Below the pieces are notes generated by a model. The model had not been told where the DNA came from, searched no databases, and worked only from the letters and a program-made list of their open reading frames with translations. DNA of 64,000 bases from Streptomyces uncialis (lineage in GTDB: Bacteria; Actinomycetota; Actinomycetes; Streptomycetales; Streptomycetaceae): the NCBI RefSeq assembly GCF_036250755.1, contig NZ_CP109583.1, positions 5,727,501 to 5,791,500 of the forward strand, in the 5' to 3' direction. Of this stretch, positions 19,685-29,200 are shown piece after piece; position 1 is the first letter of the stretch; every line of letters starts with the position of its first letter. The position numbers were made by a program, and so were the translations under genes.

Positions 19685-21601
19685 GTGAATCAGATGCAGG
19701 GTGCGCTGCTCGCCGGACGGTACCGGCTCCATGAATCCATAGGCCGCGGCGGAATGGGCCGGGTGTGGCGCGCGCACGACGAAGTGCTCCACCGGGACAT
19801 CGCCGTCAAGGAACTGACGGCCGCCCATTACGCCGACGAGGGCGAACGGGCCGTGCTGCTCGCCCGGACCCGCGCCGAGGCCCGCGCCGCCGCCCGCATC
19901 ACCCACCCGGCCGTCGTCACCGTCCATGACGTCTTCGAGCACGACGAACGTCCTTGGATCGTCATGGAACTCGTCGACGGCGGCTCGCTCGCCGGCGCCG
20001 TCGCCGAACGGGGCCGCATCGCCCCCGAGGAGGCCGCCCGCACCGGACTGTGGGTGGCCCGCGCGCTGCGCGCCGCGCACACGGCGGGTGTGCTGCACCG
20101 CGATGTGAAGCCCGCGAACGTGCTGCTCGCCGGCGATGGCCGGGTACTACTGTCCGACTTCGGGATCGCCCAGGTCGAGGGGGACTCCGGGATGACCCGG
20201 ACCGGGGAGATCGTCGGCTCCGTCGACTACCTCTCCCCCGAACGCGTCCGGGGCGCCGACCCCGGCCCCGCCGCCGACCTGTGGGCGCTCGGCGCGACCC
20301 TGTACACGGCGGTCGAGGGCGTCTCACCCTTCCGCCGCGGCACCGCGCTCGCCACCTTCCAGGCCGTCGTCGACGAGGAACCCGCCGAACCCGCCCACGC
20401 CGGACCGCTCACGGCCGTCATCGCCGCGCTGCTCCGCAAGGACCCCGGGGACCGGCCCTCCGCCGAGGAGACCGAACGGCTGCTCGCCGAGGCCGCGGAG
20501 GGCCGCGGCCCCACCGTGAGCGGCGCCCCGGCCGGATACACCCCCACCAGCGCGGTCGCCCCGGAGACGCTCGCCGCGCTGCGCGAACCGACGCCGCCGC
20601 CCGCGCCGCCGACCCCGGCCGCCGGATTCCCGTCCGCCGTCACCACCACCAGCCCCACCCCGCCCCACGGCTACACACCGCCCGGCCCCCCTCAGCCCCC
20701 CACCCCGCCGACCGGCTACGCCCCGCACGGCACCCCGCCCCACGGCTACGCCGCCCACGGCACCCCGCCCACCGGCTACGCCCCGCACGGCACCCCGCCG
20801 GGCGGCTACCCCTACCCCTACCCGGTCGCGCCCCGGCCCGCGCGGCCCGGATGGCGGACCGTGACCGCCGTGGCCGTCGCCGTGGTCCTCGCGGGCGGCG
20901 GCGGGGCCCTCGCCCTGCGCTACCTCGACTGGAACTCCTCGGGTGACCCGTCCGCCGCGTCGAGCGGCACACCCACCGGCGCCGCCTCACCCTCCGCGTC
21001 ACCGCCCACCGCCCCCGCCACGGGCGGCACGCCCGCCCCCAGCGCGGACACCGGGACACCCGCCCCCCTCGCCAGCCCCGAGGACACCCCGAAGCCCCGC
21101 GAGTCGCAGGACTCCGCCGCGACCCCCGAGCAGGGCTCCGACGCGGTCCCCGACGGCTTTGTACGCGCCAAGGACCCCGTGGGGTTCAGCCTCGCCGTCC
21201 CGGAGGGCTGGGAACGCGAGGTCAACGGCAGCCAGATCGACTACACCGCCGACGGGGGAGAGCACTTCATCCGGATCGGGTACGACCCCGCGACCGACTA
21301 CGACACCCCGTACGCCCACCTCGTCGACCTGGAGAAGCAGCTCAGCAGGCTCCCCGACTACACCCGCCGCGACCTGACGTCCAACACCTTCCGGGACCGG
21401 CCCGGCGCGCGCTGGGAGTTCACCTGGACCTCGGAAGGCAAGAGCACCCTCCCCGGTCCGCGCCGCGCGGTCGAGCAGGCGTACGTGACCCGGGACGGCG
21501 CCGAATACGTGATCTACATGTCCGGCCCGGCCGCCGACTGGAGCACCACCAGCGCCCAGTTCGAGACGGTGCTCAGGAGCTGGCGCGAGGAGGGATCGTG
21601 A
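19685..21601 (+). CDS. Membrane Ser/Thr protein kinase 3
   Basis: 638 residues with intact catalysis: IGRGGMGRVW, IAVKEL, HRDVKPANV (about 137), SDFGIAQVEGD and SPERVRGADPG. The juxtamembrane region (about 300-385) is Pro-rich with short tandem repeats of the type PPTGYAPHGT. One transmembrane helix (VTAVAVAVVLAGGGGALAL, about 393-412) leads to a Ser/Pro/Thr linker and an external domain of about 140 residues starting GFSLAVPEGW. The GTG at 19685 follows GGGGGAAC. Kinase 4 begins 40 bp after its stop, so these two are probably co-transcribed. The external domain suggests it senses an extracytoplasmic signal of unknown nature. Confidence 0.93.
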   Translation: MNQMQGALLAGRYRLHESIGRGGMGRVWRAHDEVLHRDIAVKELTAAHYADEGERAVLLARTRAEARAAARITHPAVVTVHDVFEHDERPWIVMELVDGGSLAGAVAERGRIAPEEAARTGLWVARALRAAHTAGVLHRDVKPANVLLAGDGRVLLSDFGIAQVEGDSGMTRTGEIVGSVDYLSPERVRGADPGPAADLWALGATLYTAVEGVSPFRRGTALATFQAVVDEEPAEPAHAGPLTAVIAALLRKDPGDRPSAEETERLLAEAAEGRGPTVSGAPAGYTPTSAVAPETLAALREPTPPPAPPTPAAGFPSAVTTTSPTPPHGYTPPGPPQPPTPPTGYAPHGTPPHGYAAHGTPPTGYAPHGTPPGGYPYPYPVAPRPARPGWRTVTAVAVAVVLAGGGGALALRYLDWNSSGDPSAASSGTPTGAASPSASPPTAPATGGTPAPSADTGTPAPLASPEDTPKPRESQDSAATPEQGSDAVPDGFVRAKDPVGFSLAVPEGWEREVNGSQIDYTADGGEHFIRIGYDPATDYDTPYAHLVDLEKQLSRLPDYTRRDLTSNTFRDRPGARWEFTWTSEGKSTLPGPRRAVEQAYVTRDGAEYVIYMSGPAADWSTTSAQFETVLRSWREEGS

Positions 21602-21641
21602 ACCCGGCCACCCGCCCGCACAGGTGGGGCATGATGGGCGG

Positions 21642-23546
21642 ATGGGCACCGAGGGGGACAGCACGGGCGTCAGTTCCCGTGTGATCGGGGGACGTTACCG
21701 GCTGCGCACCCGGCTGGGCCGCGGCGGTATGGGCATCGTGTGGGGCGCGGACGACGAACTGCTCGGCCGCCCCGTCGCCGTCAAGGAACTCCTCTCCGGG
21801 GACACCTCGCCCGGCGCCCCCGACCGCTGGCAGCGCGCCCGGACCCTGCGCGAGGCGCGGGCCGTCGCGGGGCTGCGCCACCCCGCGATCGTCGTCGTCC
21901 ACGATGTCGTCGAGGACGGCGACGGCGCGTACATCGTCATGGAACTGGTCGAGGGCCGCTCACTTGCCGACCGGATCGACGGCTCCGGACCGGTGGACCC
22001 GGCGGAGGCGGCCCGGATCGGGGTCGCGCTGCTCGGCGCGCTGTCCGCCGCCCACGAGGCGGGTGTGCTGCACCGGGACATCAAGCCCGACAACGTCCTG
22101 CTGGAGGCCCGGACGGGCCGGGTCGTGCTCACGGACTTCGGGGTCGCCCGGGTGCCGGGCGCCCGCACCCTCACCGAGGACGGGCTGTTCGTGGGGTCGC
22201 CCGAGTACACCGCGCCCGAGCGGATGTCCGGCTCGTCCGGCGGCCCGGAGGCCGATCTGTGGTCCCTGGGGGTGCTGTTGTGCGCGGCGCTGAGCGGGCG
22301 GTCGCTGTTCCGGCGGGAATCCATCAGCGGGACGCTGCACGCGGTGGTGGTCGACGAGATCCGGCCGCCCGCGGAGGCGGGGCCGCTGCTGCCCGTGGTG
22401 TCCGGTCTCCTGGAACGCGATCCCGGGCGGCGGCTCGACGCCCAGGAGGCGGAACGCTTACTCCACACATACCTCGCCACGTCACCCCCACCGGGGACAG
22501 CGCCCCCGGCTTCGCCCCCGTCCTCTTCCTCTGCGGGGCCCGTCGCTTCCGCGTCGTCGGGCGGCGCGGCAGTACCGGCCGGTTCCACGGCGACCGGTTC
22601 CACGGCGACGGGGCCCGTGACGGCCGGTTCCGTCGTCGCCGGGTTGCCGGGCTCGCACGCCCCGCTGGGTGAGGACGCGTCGCTGTCCGGGGCGCGGGCG
22701 GCGCGCAAGGCGCCCGTTCCGTCCGGTGGGCCGGGGCAGGGTCCACCGGTCTCCGGCGGCGCCGCACCGAAGGTCGTGGTCACCTCCGTCCGGCCGGTGT
22801 GGAGCACCTTCCTGCTGATCATCCTGGCGGCTGTCCTCGCCGGTGCCGGGATGTCCGCCGCGGTGCTGCTGTACGAGCGCGGCCGGGAGCGGGACGACCG
22901 GCCCGTGAGCGTGGACCCCGGTGCCCCCGAGGTGTCCGCCCCCGGGAAGCCCTCCACCGCGGTGACGGCCCCCACCCGGCCCGCCGCCTCGACATCCGCC
23001 CCGGTGGACCCGTCCCCCGGGAGCGGCGGCCCGCCCCCGTACATGCCACCGCCGAGCCCCACGGCGACCGTCACGGTGACTCGTGCGCCCAGCTCCGCGC
23101 CGATGGCCGTGCCCTCCGATCCGTCCCCGGTACGGGTGCCCATCGGCTACCGCCGGGTCGACGCGGACGGCGGGCTGTCGCTGGCCGTCCCCCAGACGTA
23201 CACCCGCAGGAACGCGGGGCACTGGACGTTCTATGTCTCGCCGGACGGGGCGATCCGCGTCGGTGTCCGGGTCGCCGCGGCGGAGCCCGGTGGGCCGGTG
23301 GAGTCGCTGCGGCGGGACCATGGCAGGGGCCGCGACCGCAAGGGGGTGGTGACGCCGACCACGCATCGTGGCCATCCGGCCGGGATCTGGGAGTCGGCGT
23401 CGAAGAAGGGCGGGGGGCGGTTCGGTGTCGACCTCGCCTGGCAGACCGACGCGCACCTCTACAACGTGCTGGTGATGGGGCCCGCCGAGCGGGAGGCGGA
23501 GGCGCGGACGCAGTTCGACACGGTGCGGGGTTCGACGGCCCAGTGA
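21642..23546 (+). CDS. Membrane Ser/Thr protein kinase 4
   Basis: About 634 residues, intact Hanks-type kinase: LGRGGMGIVW, VAVKEL, HRDIKPDNV (about 143), TDFGVARVPGAR and SPEYTAPERM. A low-complexity linker with a duplicated STATG segment is followed by a transmembrane helix (about 386-408) and an external domain (about 503-634; GYRRVDADGGLSLAVPQTYT) that is shorter and more divergent than those of the other three. The ATG at 21642 is chosen; an in-frame GTG at 21624 adds six residues. It ends the kinase run; a repeat element follows. Confidence 0.9.
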   Translation: MGTEGDSTGVSSRVIGGRYRLRTRLGRGGMGIVWGADDELLGRPVAVKELLSGDTSPGAPDRWQRARTLREARAVAGLRHPAIVVVHDVVEDGDGAYIVMELVEGRSLADRIDGSGPVDPAEAARIGVALLGALSAAHEAGVLHRDIKPDNVLLEARTGRVVLTDFGVARVPGARTLTEDGLFVGSPEYTAPERMSGSSGGPEADLWSLGVLLCAALSGRSLFRRESISGTLHAVVVDEIRPPAEAGPLLPVVSGLLERDPGRRLDAQEAERLLHTYLATSPPPGTAPPASPPSSSSAGPVASASSGGAAVPAGSTATGSTATGPVTAGSVVAGLPGSHAPLGEDASLSGARAARKAPVPSGGPGQGPPVSGGAAPKVVVTSVRPVWSTFLLIILAAVLAGAGMSAAVLLYERGRERDDRPVSVDPGAPEVSAPGKPSTAVTAPTRPAASTSAPVDPSPGSGGPPPYMPPPSPTATVTVTRAPSSAPMAVPSDPSPVRVPIGYRRVDADGGLSLAVPQTYTRRNAGHWTFYVSPDGAIRVGVRVAAAEPGGPVESLRRDHGRGRDRKGVVTPTTHRGHPAGIWESASKKGGGRFGVDLAWQTDAHLYNVLVMGPAEREAEARTQFDTVRGSTAQ

Positions 23547-23554
23547 CCTCCGCC

Positions 23555-24230
23555 GGCCGCCTTCGCTGGCGCTTCCCAGGTCCGTCCGGCCTTCCGCGCT
23601 TGTTCCCGTGCGGGTCGCCTTCGCTTGCGCTTCCGAGGTCTGTCCGGCTGAACGCGCTTGTCCCTGTGCCGTCGCTCGTGGGGTGCGCAGTTCCCCGCGC
23701 CCCTGAGGTCGCGCCCCCTTCGGTTCCCGTTCGGGTGCGGGTGGTCCTTGGTTGCTCGCGCAGTTCCTCGCGCCCCTGGGGTTCCCCACCTGGACGTACT
23801 TGTTCCTGTGCGGGGTCGGACGGGGGTGCGCAGTTCCCCGCGCCCCTTTGGGGGCGGCCCTTCATGTTGTCCGTCGTCTGCGGAACCACCCTCCTCGCGG
23901 ACTCGCCCGGCTACGTAAGGGGGTGGGCGGGAATCTCTGCTCGCAGACTCCGATGCTCTTCAGTCGAGTCACGGAACGTCGTACCGAGCGTGTCGGATCG
24001 AGGACGGAGAATCCCGACCGGCCCCGACCCGAAGAACAAGCAGATGGCGCCCCGATAGGGGCGCGGGGAACTGCGCAAAACCCACGGACGACGGCACAGG
24101 AACAAGCGCGTCCAGCACAAGAAACCCAGGGGCGCGAGGAACTGCGCAAACCCACCGAGCGACGGCACAGGAACGGAGGGCGCAAGGCCGGACGGACCTG
24201 GGAAGCGCCAGCGAAGGCGGCCCGTACACA
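23555..24230 (+). repeat. Dispersed palindromic repeat, copy 3 (complete)
   Basis: This occupies nearly the whole 713 bp gap between kinase 4 and the aldehyde dehydrogenase. Left arms (GCGCAGTTCCCCGCGCCCCT at about 23686, 23758 and 23828) are followed by the conserved core and then inverted right arms (GGGGCGCGGGGAACTGCGC at about 24058, a variant at 24130). The element begins about 10 bp after the kinase stop codon and ends in CCAGCGAAGGCGGCCCG, the complement of the left arm start. No credible gene lies within. Confidence 0.85.
23919..24037 (+). repeat. Conserved 119 bp core of repeat copy 3
   Basis: Runs from GGGGGTGGGCGGGAATCTC to GACCCGAAGAAC. It contains TCTGCTCGCAGA and the GACT...AGTC pair, both able to form small hairpins. 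It is asymmetric, in contrast to the palindromic arms. Confidence 0.8.
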
Positions 24231-24259
24231 AAACCCGGCGGTACGCCTACGCTCGGGTC

Positions 24260-25882
24260 ATGACGGACTCGCGGCACACCGCCACCCCCCATCCCCCCAC
24301 CACCAACCCCCCCGCCCCCACGCCGGCAGGCGTCCGCGCGGCGGACGACGTGGTCACCCCGGAACTGGTGGCCCAGCTCACCAAGGGAATAGTGGGCACG
24401 GGCAGGACCGCGAACCACACCCCGTTCACCGGCCGCGAGCTCGCCGCCCTCCCCGAGTCCACCCCCGACGACGTGGCGACGGCGTTCCAGCGGGCCCGTA
24501 CCGCCCAGCCGGTCTGGGCGGCGACCCCGGCGAGGACCCGCGCCGCCGTCGCGCTCCGGTTCCACGACCTGCTGCTGGCACGCCAGGCCGAGGTGCTGGA
24601 CCTGATCCAGCTGGAGACCGGCAAGGCCCGGCTGCACGCCCATGAGGAGGTGCAGGCGGTCGCCATAGCGGCCCGGCACTACGGCCGCAAGGGGCCGTCG
24701 TATCTGCGCCCGAAGCGGCACACGGGCGCGGTCCCCGCCCTGACCAAGGTCACCGAACTGCGCCAGCCCCGTGGGGTGGTCGGCCAGATCGCCCCCTGGA
24801 ACTACCCGCTGGAACTCTCCGTCGGGGACGCCCTGCCCGCGTTCCTCGCGGGCAACGCGCTGGTGATGAAGCCGGACACCGAGACCGCGCTCACCGCCCT
24901 GTGGGCACGCGATCTGCTGGTCGAGGCGGGGCTGCCCGCCGAGGTGTTCCAGGTGGTGCTGGGCGACGGCCCGGTCATCGGCCCGGAGATCGTGCGGCAC
25001 GCCGACTATGTGTCGTTCACCGGCTCGACCCGTACCGGCCGGGAGGTCGCCCAGGGCGCCGCGGCCCGGCTGATCGGCGCCTCGCTGGAGCTGGGCGGCA
25101 AGAACGCGATGCTCGTCCTCGCGGACGCGGACATCGAGAAGGCGGCGGCGGGAGCGGTCCGCGCCTGCTTCTCCTCCGCCGGACAGCTCTGTGTGTCGGT
25201 GGAGCGGCTGTACGTCCATGAGTCCGTCGCGGACGTCTTCCTCGACCGGTTCGCCGCCCGCACCAGGGCCATGCGGCTGGGCACCGCCCTGGCGTACGGG
25301 GCCGACATGGGTTCCCTCGTCGGGCAGCGGCAGCTCGACACCGTCGTACGGCACGTGGACGAGGCCGTCGCCAAGGGCGCGACCGTCCTCGCGGGCGGGG
25401 TCGCGCGCCCCGACATCGGCCCGTACTTCTACGAGCCGACCATCCTCGACGGCGTCGAGGCGCCCATGGCGGTGTGCGCGGAGGAGACGTTCGGCCCGGT
25501 GGTCTCCGTCTACCGGTTCACCGACGAGGCGGACGCCGTCGCCCGCGCCAACTCCACCGAGTACGGGCTGAACGCCTCGGTGTGGACGAAGGACGGCCGC
25601 CGGGGCCGTGCGATCGCCGCCCGGCTGCGGTCCGGCACGGTGAACGTCAACGAGGGCTACGCGTCGGCGTACGGCAGTGTCCAGTCACCGATGGGCGGGA
25701 TGAAGGACTCGGGGCTCGGGCGGCGGCACGGCTCCGAGGGCATCCTGAAGTACACGGAGGCCCAGACGGTCGCCCAGCAGCGGATCGTCCCCATGGGCCC
25801 GTCGTTCGGGATGACCGACGAGCAGTACGCCGTGTTCATGAGCCGGTCCCTGCGGGTGATGAAGGCCCTGCGGCTGCGCTGA
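24260..25882 (+). CDS. gabD2: Succinate-semialdehyde dehydrogenase, NAD(P)-dependent
   Basis: 540 residues of the aldehyde dehydrogenase superfamily, nearest to the GabD2-type succinate-semialdehyde dehydrogenases of actinobacteria; it would oxidise succinate semialdehyde to succinate. The general-base Glu lies in LELGGKNAML (about 277) and the nucleophilic Cys in SSAGQLCVSVERLY (about 311); the cofactor region includes APWNYPLELSVGD and FTGSTRTGREVAQ. The N-terminal 35 residues are a Pro/Thr/His-rich tail. The ATG at 24260 is just downstream of a repeat element. The flavoprotein gene follows after 38 bp. Exact substrate is inferred from family resemblance. Confidence 0.88.
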   Translation: MTDSRHTATPHPPTTNPPAPTPAGVRAADDVVTPELVAQLTKGIVGTGRTANHTPFTGRELAALPESTPDDVATAFQRARTAQPVWAATPARTRAAVALRFHDLLLARQAEVLDLIQLETGKARLHAHEEVQAVAIAARHYGRKGPSYLRPKRHTGAVPALTKVTELRQPRGVVGQIAPWNYPLELSVGDALPAFLAGNALVMKPDTETALTALWARDLLVEAGLPAEVFQVVLGDGPVIGPEIVRHADYVSFTGSTRTGREVAQGAAARLIGASLELGGKNAMLVLADADIEKAAAGAVRACFSSAGQLCVSVERLYVHESVADVFLDRFAARTRAMRLGTALAYGADMGSLVGQRQLDTVVRHVDEAVAKGATVLAGGVARPDIGPYFYEPTILDGVEAPMAVCAEETFGPVVSVYRFTDEADAVARANSTEYGLNASVWTKDGRRGRAIAARLRSGTVNVNEGYASAYGSVQSPMGGMKDSGLGRRHGSEGILKYTEAQTVAQQRIVPMGPSFGMTDEQYAVFMSRSLRVMKALRLR

Positions 25883-25920
25883 CCGGCCCCACCTACCGGC
25901 ACGTACCCACGGAGGCAGCG

Positions 25921-27723
25921 GTGGCACAGGAGCACGACCAGGACCGGGGGGACGGCCACGCGTACGACTACGACGTGGTCGTCGTCGGGTCGGGGTTCGG
26001 GGGAGCCGTCTCCGCGCTGCGGCTCAGCGAGAAGGGGTACCGGGTCGGTGTCCTGGAGGCGGGCCGCCGCTTCACCCGGGACACGCTGCCGCGCGACTCC
26101 TGGGACCTGCGCCGCTATCTGTGGGCCCCGGCCCTCGGGCTGTACGGCATCCAGCGCATCCATCTGCTGGGCAAGGTGATGGTCCTCGCCGGGGCGGGCG
26201 TCGGCGGCGGCTCCCTCAACTACGCCAACACCCTGTACGTGCCGCCGGACGCGTTCTTCCAGGACCCCCAGTGGCGGGACATCACCGACTGGCGGGCGGA
26301 GCTGGCGCCGTACTACGACCAGGCGCGGCGGATGCTCGGCGTACGGCTCAACCCGACGGTGACCCCCTCCGACGTCCATCTGAGGGCCGCGGCCGAGGCG
26401 ATGGGCGCCGGGGACACCTTCCATATGGCGCCCGTCGGGGTGTTCTTCGGGGACGGCCGGGACGCGGACGGCGCGGCGCGGGCGCGGCCCGGTGACGAGG
26501 TCCCCGACCCGTACTTCGGCGGCGCCGGACCCGCGCGCCGCGCCTGCACCGAGTGCGGGGAGTGCATGACCGGCTGCCGGCACGGCGCGAAGAACACCCT
26601 GGGCGAGAACTATCTCCATCTCGCGGAGCGGTCCGGCGCGGTGATCCACCCGATGACCACGGCCGTCGCGCTGACCGAGGACGGGCGCGGCGGGTACGCC
26701 GTGCGGACGGTCCCCACCGACGCCCGCCGCAAGGGCCCGCCGCGCGTCTTCCGGGCCCGGCGGGTCGTCCTCGCCGCCGGGACGTACGGGACGCAGACCC
26801 TGCTGCACCGGATGAAGGCGGACGGGCTGCTGCCGAGGCTGTCCGACCGGCTGGGCACCCTCACCCGCACCAACTCCGAGGCGCTGGTGGGCGCCCGGAC
26901 CCATGACCGCCGCTACCGCGCCCGGCACGGCCACCCGAGGGCCGACTTCACCCGGGGCGTGGCGATCACCTCGTCCGTCCACCCCGACGCCGACACCCAT
27001 ATCGAACCCGTGCGGTACGGCAAGGGGTCCAACGCGATGGGCTGGCTGACGATCCTCCAGGTCCCCTACCGGCCCCGCCGCCGGGTCCGCGGCTGGCTCG
27101 GGAACATGGCCCGACACCCCTGGCTCGCGCTGCGGTCGCTGTCCAACCGGCGGTGGTCGGAGCGGACGATCATCGGGCTGGTGATGCAGTCCCTCGACAA
27201 CTCCCTGACGACCTCCCTCAAAGCGGGCGGCCCCGGCAGGGGACTGCTCACCGCGCGCCAGGGCCACGGGGCGCCCAACCCCGGGCAGATAGCCGCCGCC
27301 ACCCGGGCCGCGGAACTGCTCGCCGAGGAGATCAACGGCTTCCCCGGCTCCAACGTGGGCGAGCTGCTGGGGATGCCGCTGACCGCGCACTTCCTCGGCG
27401 GCTGCCCGGTCGGTGACTCACCGGCGACGGGCGTCATCGACCCCTACCACCGGCTGTACGGGTATCCCGGGGTGTCCGTCGTGGACGGGGCGGCCGTCTC
27501 CGCGAACCTCGGGGTCAACCCCTCGCTGACGATCACCGCCCAGGCGGAGCGGGCGATGTCGCTGTGGCCCAACGCGGGCGACCCCGACCCCCGCCCCGCG
27601 CCGGACGCCCCGTACCGCCGGACGGCGCCCGTCGCCCCGCGCCACCCGGCCGTGCCCACCGGCGCGTTCGGCGCCCTGCTGCTCCCCGTCCCACGCGTCC
27701 CGCCCAGGCCCGCGCCGTCCTGA
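25921..27723 (+). CDS. GMC-type FAD oxidoreductase, cholesterol-oxidase-like, with Cys cluster
   Basis: 600 residues. The N-terminal FAD motif reads DYDVVVVGSGFGGAVSALRL; GMC family signatures follow (LAGAGVGGGSLNYANTLYVP; C-terminal GVNPSLTITAQAERAM). A four-Cys segment, CTECGECMTGCRHGAKN (about residues 203-219), is spaced like a small iron-sulfur site and is also, as I recall, in mycobacterial ChoD. Family members oxidise sterols or other alcohols, but cholesterol activity is often unproven, so the substrate is open. The GTG at 25921 follows GGAGGCAGC. It is probably co-transcribed with the upstream dehydrogenase and ends at a strong terminator. Confidence 0.88.
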   Translation: MAQEHDQDRGDGHAYDYDVVVVGSGFGGAVSALRLSEKGYRVGVLEAGRRFTRDTLPRDSWDLRRYLWAPALGLYGIQRIHLLGKVMVLAGAGVGGGSLNYANTLYVPPDAFFQDPQWRDITDWRAELAPYYDQARRMLGVRLNPTVTPSDVHLRAAAEAMGAGDTFHMAPVGVFFGDGRDADGAARARPGDEVPDPYFGGAGPARRACTECGECMTGCRHGAKNTLGENYLHLAERSGAVIHPMTTAVALTEDGRGGYAVRTVPTDARRKGPPRVFRARRVVLAAGTYGTQTLLHRMKADGLLPRLSDRLGTLTRTNSEALVGARTHDRRYRARHGHPRADFTRGVAITSSVHPDADTHIEPVRYGKGSNAMGWLTILQVPYRPRRRVRGWLGNMARHPWLALRSLSNRRWSERTIIGLVMQSLDNSLTTSLKAGGPGRGLLTARQGHGAPNPGQIAAATRAAELLAEEINGFPGSNVGELLGMPLTAHFLGGCPVGDSPATGVIDPYHRLYGYPGVSVVDGAAVSANLGVNPSLTITAQAERAMSLWPNAGDPDPRPAPDAPYRRTAPVAPRHPAVPTGAFGALLLPVPRVPPRPAPS

Positions 27724-27741
27724 TCGCGTCCCCCGGGAAAT

Positions 27742-27781
27742 GTGAAGGACCCGCACCCCCCTCCGAGTGCGGGTCCTTCAC
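27742..27781. terminator. Bidirectional terminator
   Basis: A perfect 15 bp stem (27742-27756 with 27767-27781), 10 nt loop, between the convergent flavoprotein and surface-protein genes. Confidence 0.85.
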
Positions 27782-27796
27782 GTATGGGGGTGGCCG

Positions 27797-28978
27797 TTAC
27801 CGGGCCGTGGGGGCCGACTTGCGCTTGCGGGCGATGAACACGGCGGCGCCGCCCGCGATGACGGTGATCCCGCCGAACAGACCGATCATCGGCAGCGCGG
27901 ACGACGATCCGGTCGCGGCCAGGTTGCCGGTGACCGGCTGCTGGTTGACGACGCCCTGCGGCTTCGTCGCGGGGCCGGGCTTCGGCTTGCCGCCCTCACC
28001 GTCGCCGTCGCCGGGTGTGGCCTCGCCCGGGTCCTGCACGGAGCTGCCAGGCGTCAGCACGGTGAAGTACGCGTCGGTGCCGAAGCTCTCGGCGGCGCAC
28101 TGCCGGCCGTCGACCGTGTCGAGGTAGCCGCCGGAGCCGAACGCGTAGCCGTCACCGGCGGGCGCGTTCTTCTTGATGTCGAGCCGCAGCTTGCTGGTGA
28201 CGTAGTCCTGCGGCTTCATCGTGTCGACCCCGGTGAAGTAGGCACCGGCCCACTCGGACAGCTCGCCGTTCTCACCGACGTAGGTGTCGCGGACCTCGCG
28301 CCACTCCTTGTCCTCCACGTCGAAGAACTGGAGCGACACGTACGGGGAGAGGAACCGCGACGGGTCGTCGACCTCGAAGTTCTCCACCTCGGCGTAGAAC
28401 GCGACCTCGTTGAGGTCGGCCCTGGAGGTGTTGGTGGTCGTGAGCGTGAACTCGTGCCAGCCCGTACCGGCGACGATCTTCCCCGGGAGACCGGAGAGCT
28501 TCGTCTCCAGCGCGGTCTCCTCGTAGTCCTCGTCGATCTCGTCGCACCGGGGGTAGTCGCCGGGGTCCTCGGTCGGCTCGGGCTCGCTCGGCTTCCCGGT
28601 CCCGGGCTCGTCGGTCCCTCCGGAGGTCTCCGACTCGCCGGGCTTCCCCGGCCCGGTGGGACCGGTCGGGCTCTGCGAACCGGGGTCGCTGGTGCCGGAC
28701 GAGGTGTCCGACGGCGCGGGGCTCGTGCTCTGGGAGTCCGAGGGGCCCGGGGAGGCGGAGGTGCTCGCCGAGGACGAGGCCGAGTCGGAGGCGGTCGGGC
28801 TCGTGGAGTCCGACGGCTCACCGGTGGGCGGGGTGGACGCCGGGGACGACGCGGGTGCCGACTCGCTCGGGGTGGCCGACGGCGATCCCGTCGCGTGGGC
28901 GAGCGGCGCCGACAGCAGGGCGACCGGGCCGATGACGGCCGTGGCGGCTGCGGCGGCCATGGCACGGCGAAGCTTCAT
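27797..28978 (-). CDS. Sortase-anchored surface protein (LAATG signal)
   Basis: 393 residues with a signal peptide (MKLRRAMAAAAATAVIGPVA ... AHATG), then about 120 residues of Ser/Thr/Pro/Gly-rich spacer, then a globular domain (about 150-320, with two Cys and YVSLQFFDVEDKEW). The C-terminus is a sorting signal: LAATG, a hydrophobic helix (ALPMIGLFGGITVIAGGAAV) and a basic tail ARKRK. LAxTG is the class E sortase motif used in Streptomyces for chaplins and other wall proteins. The function of the globular domain is not recognisable. No sortase gene is in the window. Confidence 0.88.
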   Translation of the reverse strand: MKLRRAMAAAAATAVIGPVALLSAPLAHATGSPSATPSESAPASSPASTPPTGEPSDSTSPTASDSASSSASTSASPGPSDSQSTSPAPSDTSSGTSDPGSQSPTGPTGPGKPGESETSGGTDEPGTGKPSEPEPTEDPGDYPRCDEIDEDYEETALETKLSGLPGKIVAGTGWHEFTLTTTNTSRADLNEVAFYAEVENFEVDDPSRFLSPYVSLQFFDVEDKEWREVRDTYVGENGELSEWAGAYFTGVDTMKPQDYVTSKLRLDIKKNAPAGDGYAFGSGGYLDTVDGRQCAAESFGTDAYFTVLTPGSSVQDPGEATPGDGDGEGGKPKPGPATKPQGVVNQQPVTGNLAATGSSSALPMIGLFGGITVIAGGAAVFIARKRKSAPTAR

Positions 28979-29117
28979 GCAGACCTCGAAATTGTCCGGT
29001 GTACCGGGGCGACGGCACGGGTGCGGCGGCCGTCCGCGCTACGCGCGTGGCCCTTGGTTCTCCAGGTGTGACACACGGTCCCGGTGAATGGTTGTCCGGA
29101 TACTCACACAATTCTTA

Positions 29118-29133
29118 TGTGACGTGGATCACT
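29118..29133. promoter_or_regulatory. Crp-like palindrome
   Basis: TGTGA-CGTGGA-TCACT matches the TGTGA-N6-TCACA pattern with one mismatch. It lies 140 bp upstream of the surface-protein start codon and could be an operator for it. The match is short and could be chance. Confidence 0.3.
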
Positions 29134-29162
29134 TGAGGAGGCCTGTCCGGCGCCGGACACGA

Positions 29163-29200
29163 CGAAGGGCCCCGCGGGGCGGGGGCCGCGGGGCCCTTCG
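29163..29200. terminator. Strong hairpin, probable terminator
   Basis: A perfect 15 bp stem (29163-29177 with 29186-29200) with an 8 nt loop. It is placed to stop minus-strand transcription coming from aroQ before it reaches the surface-protein gene. Confidence 0.7.
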
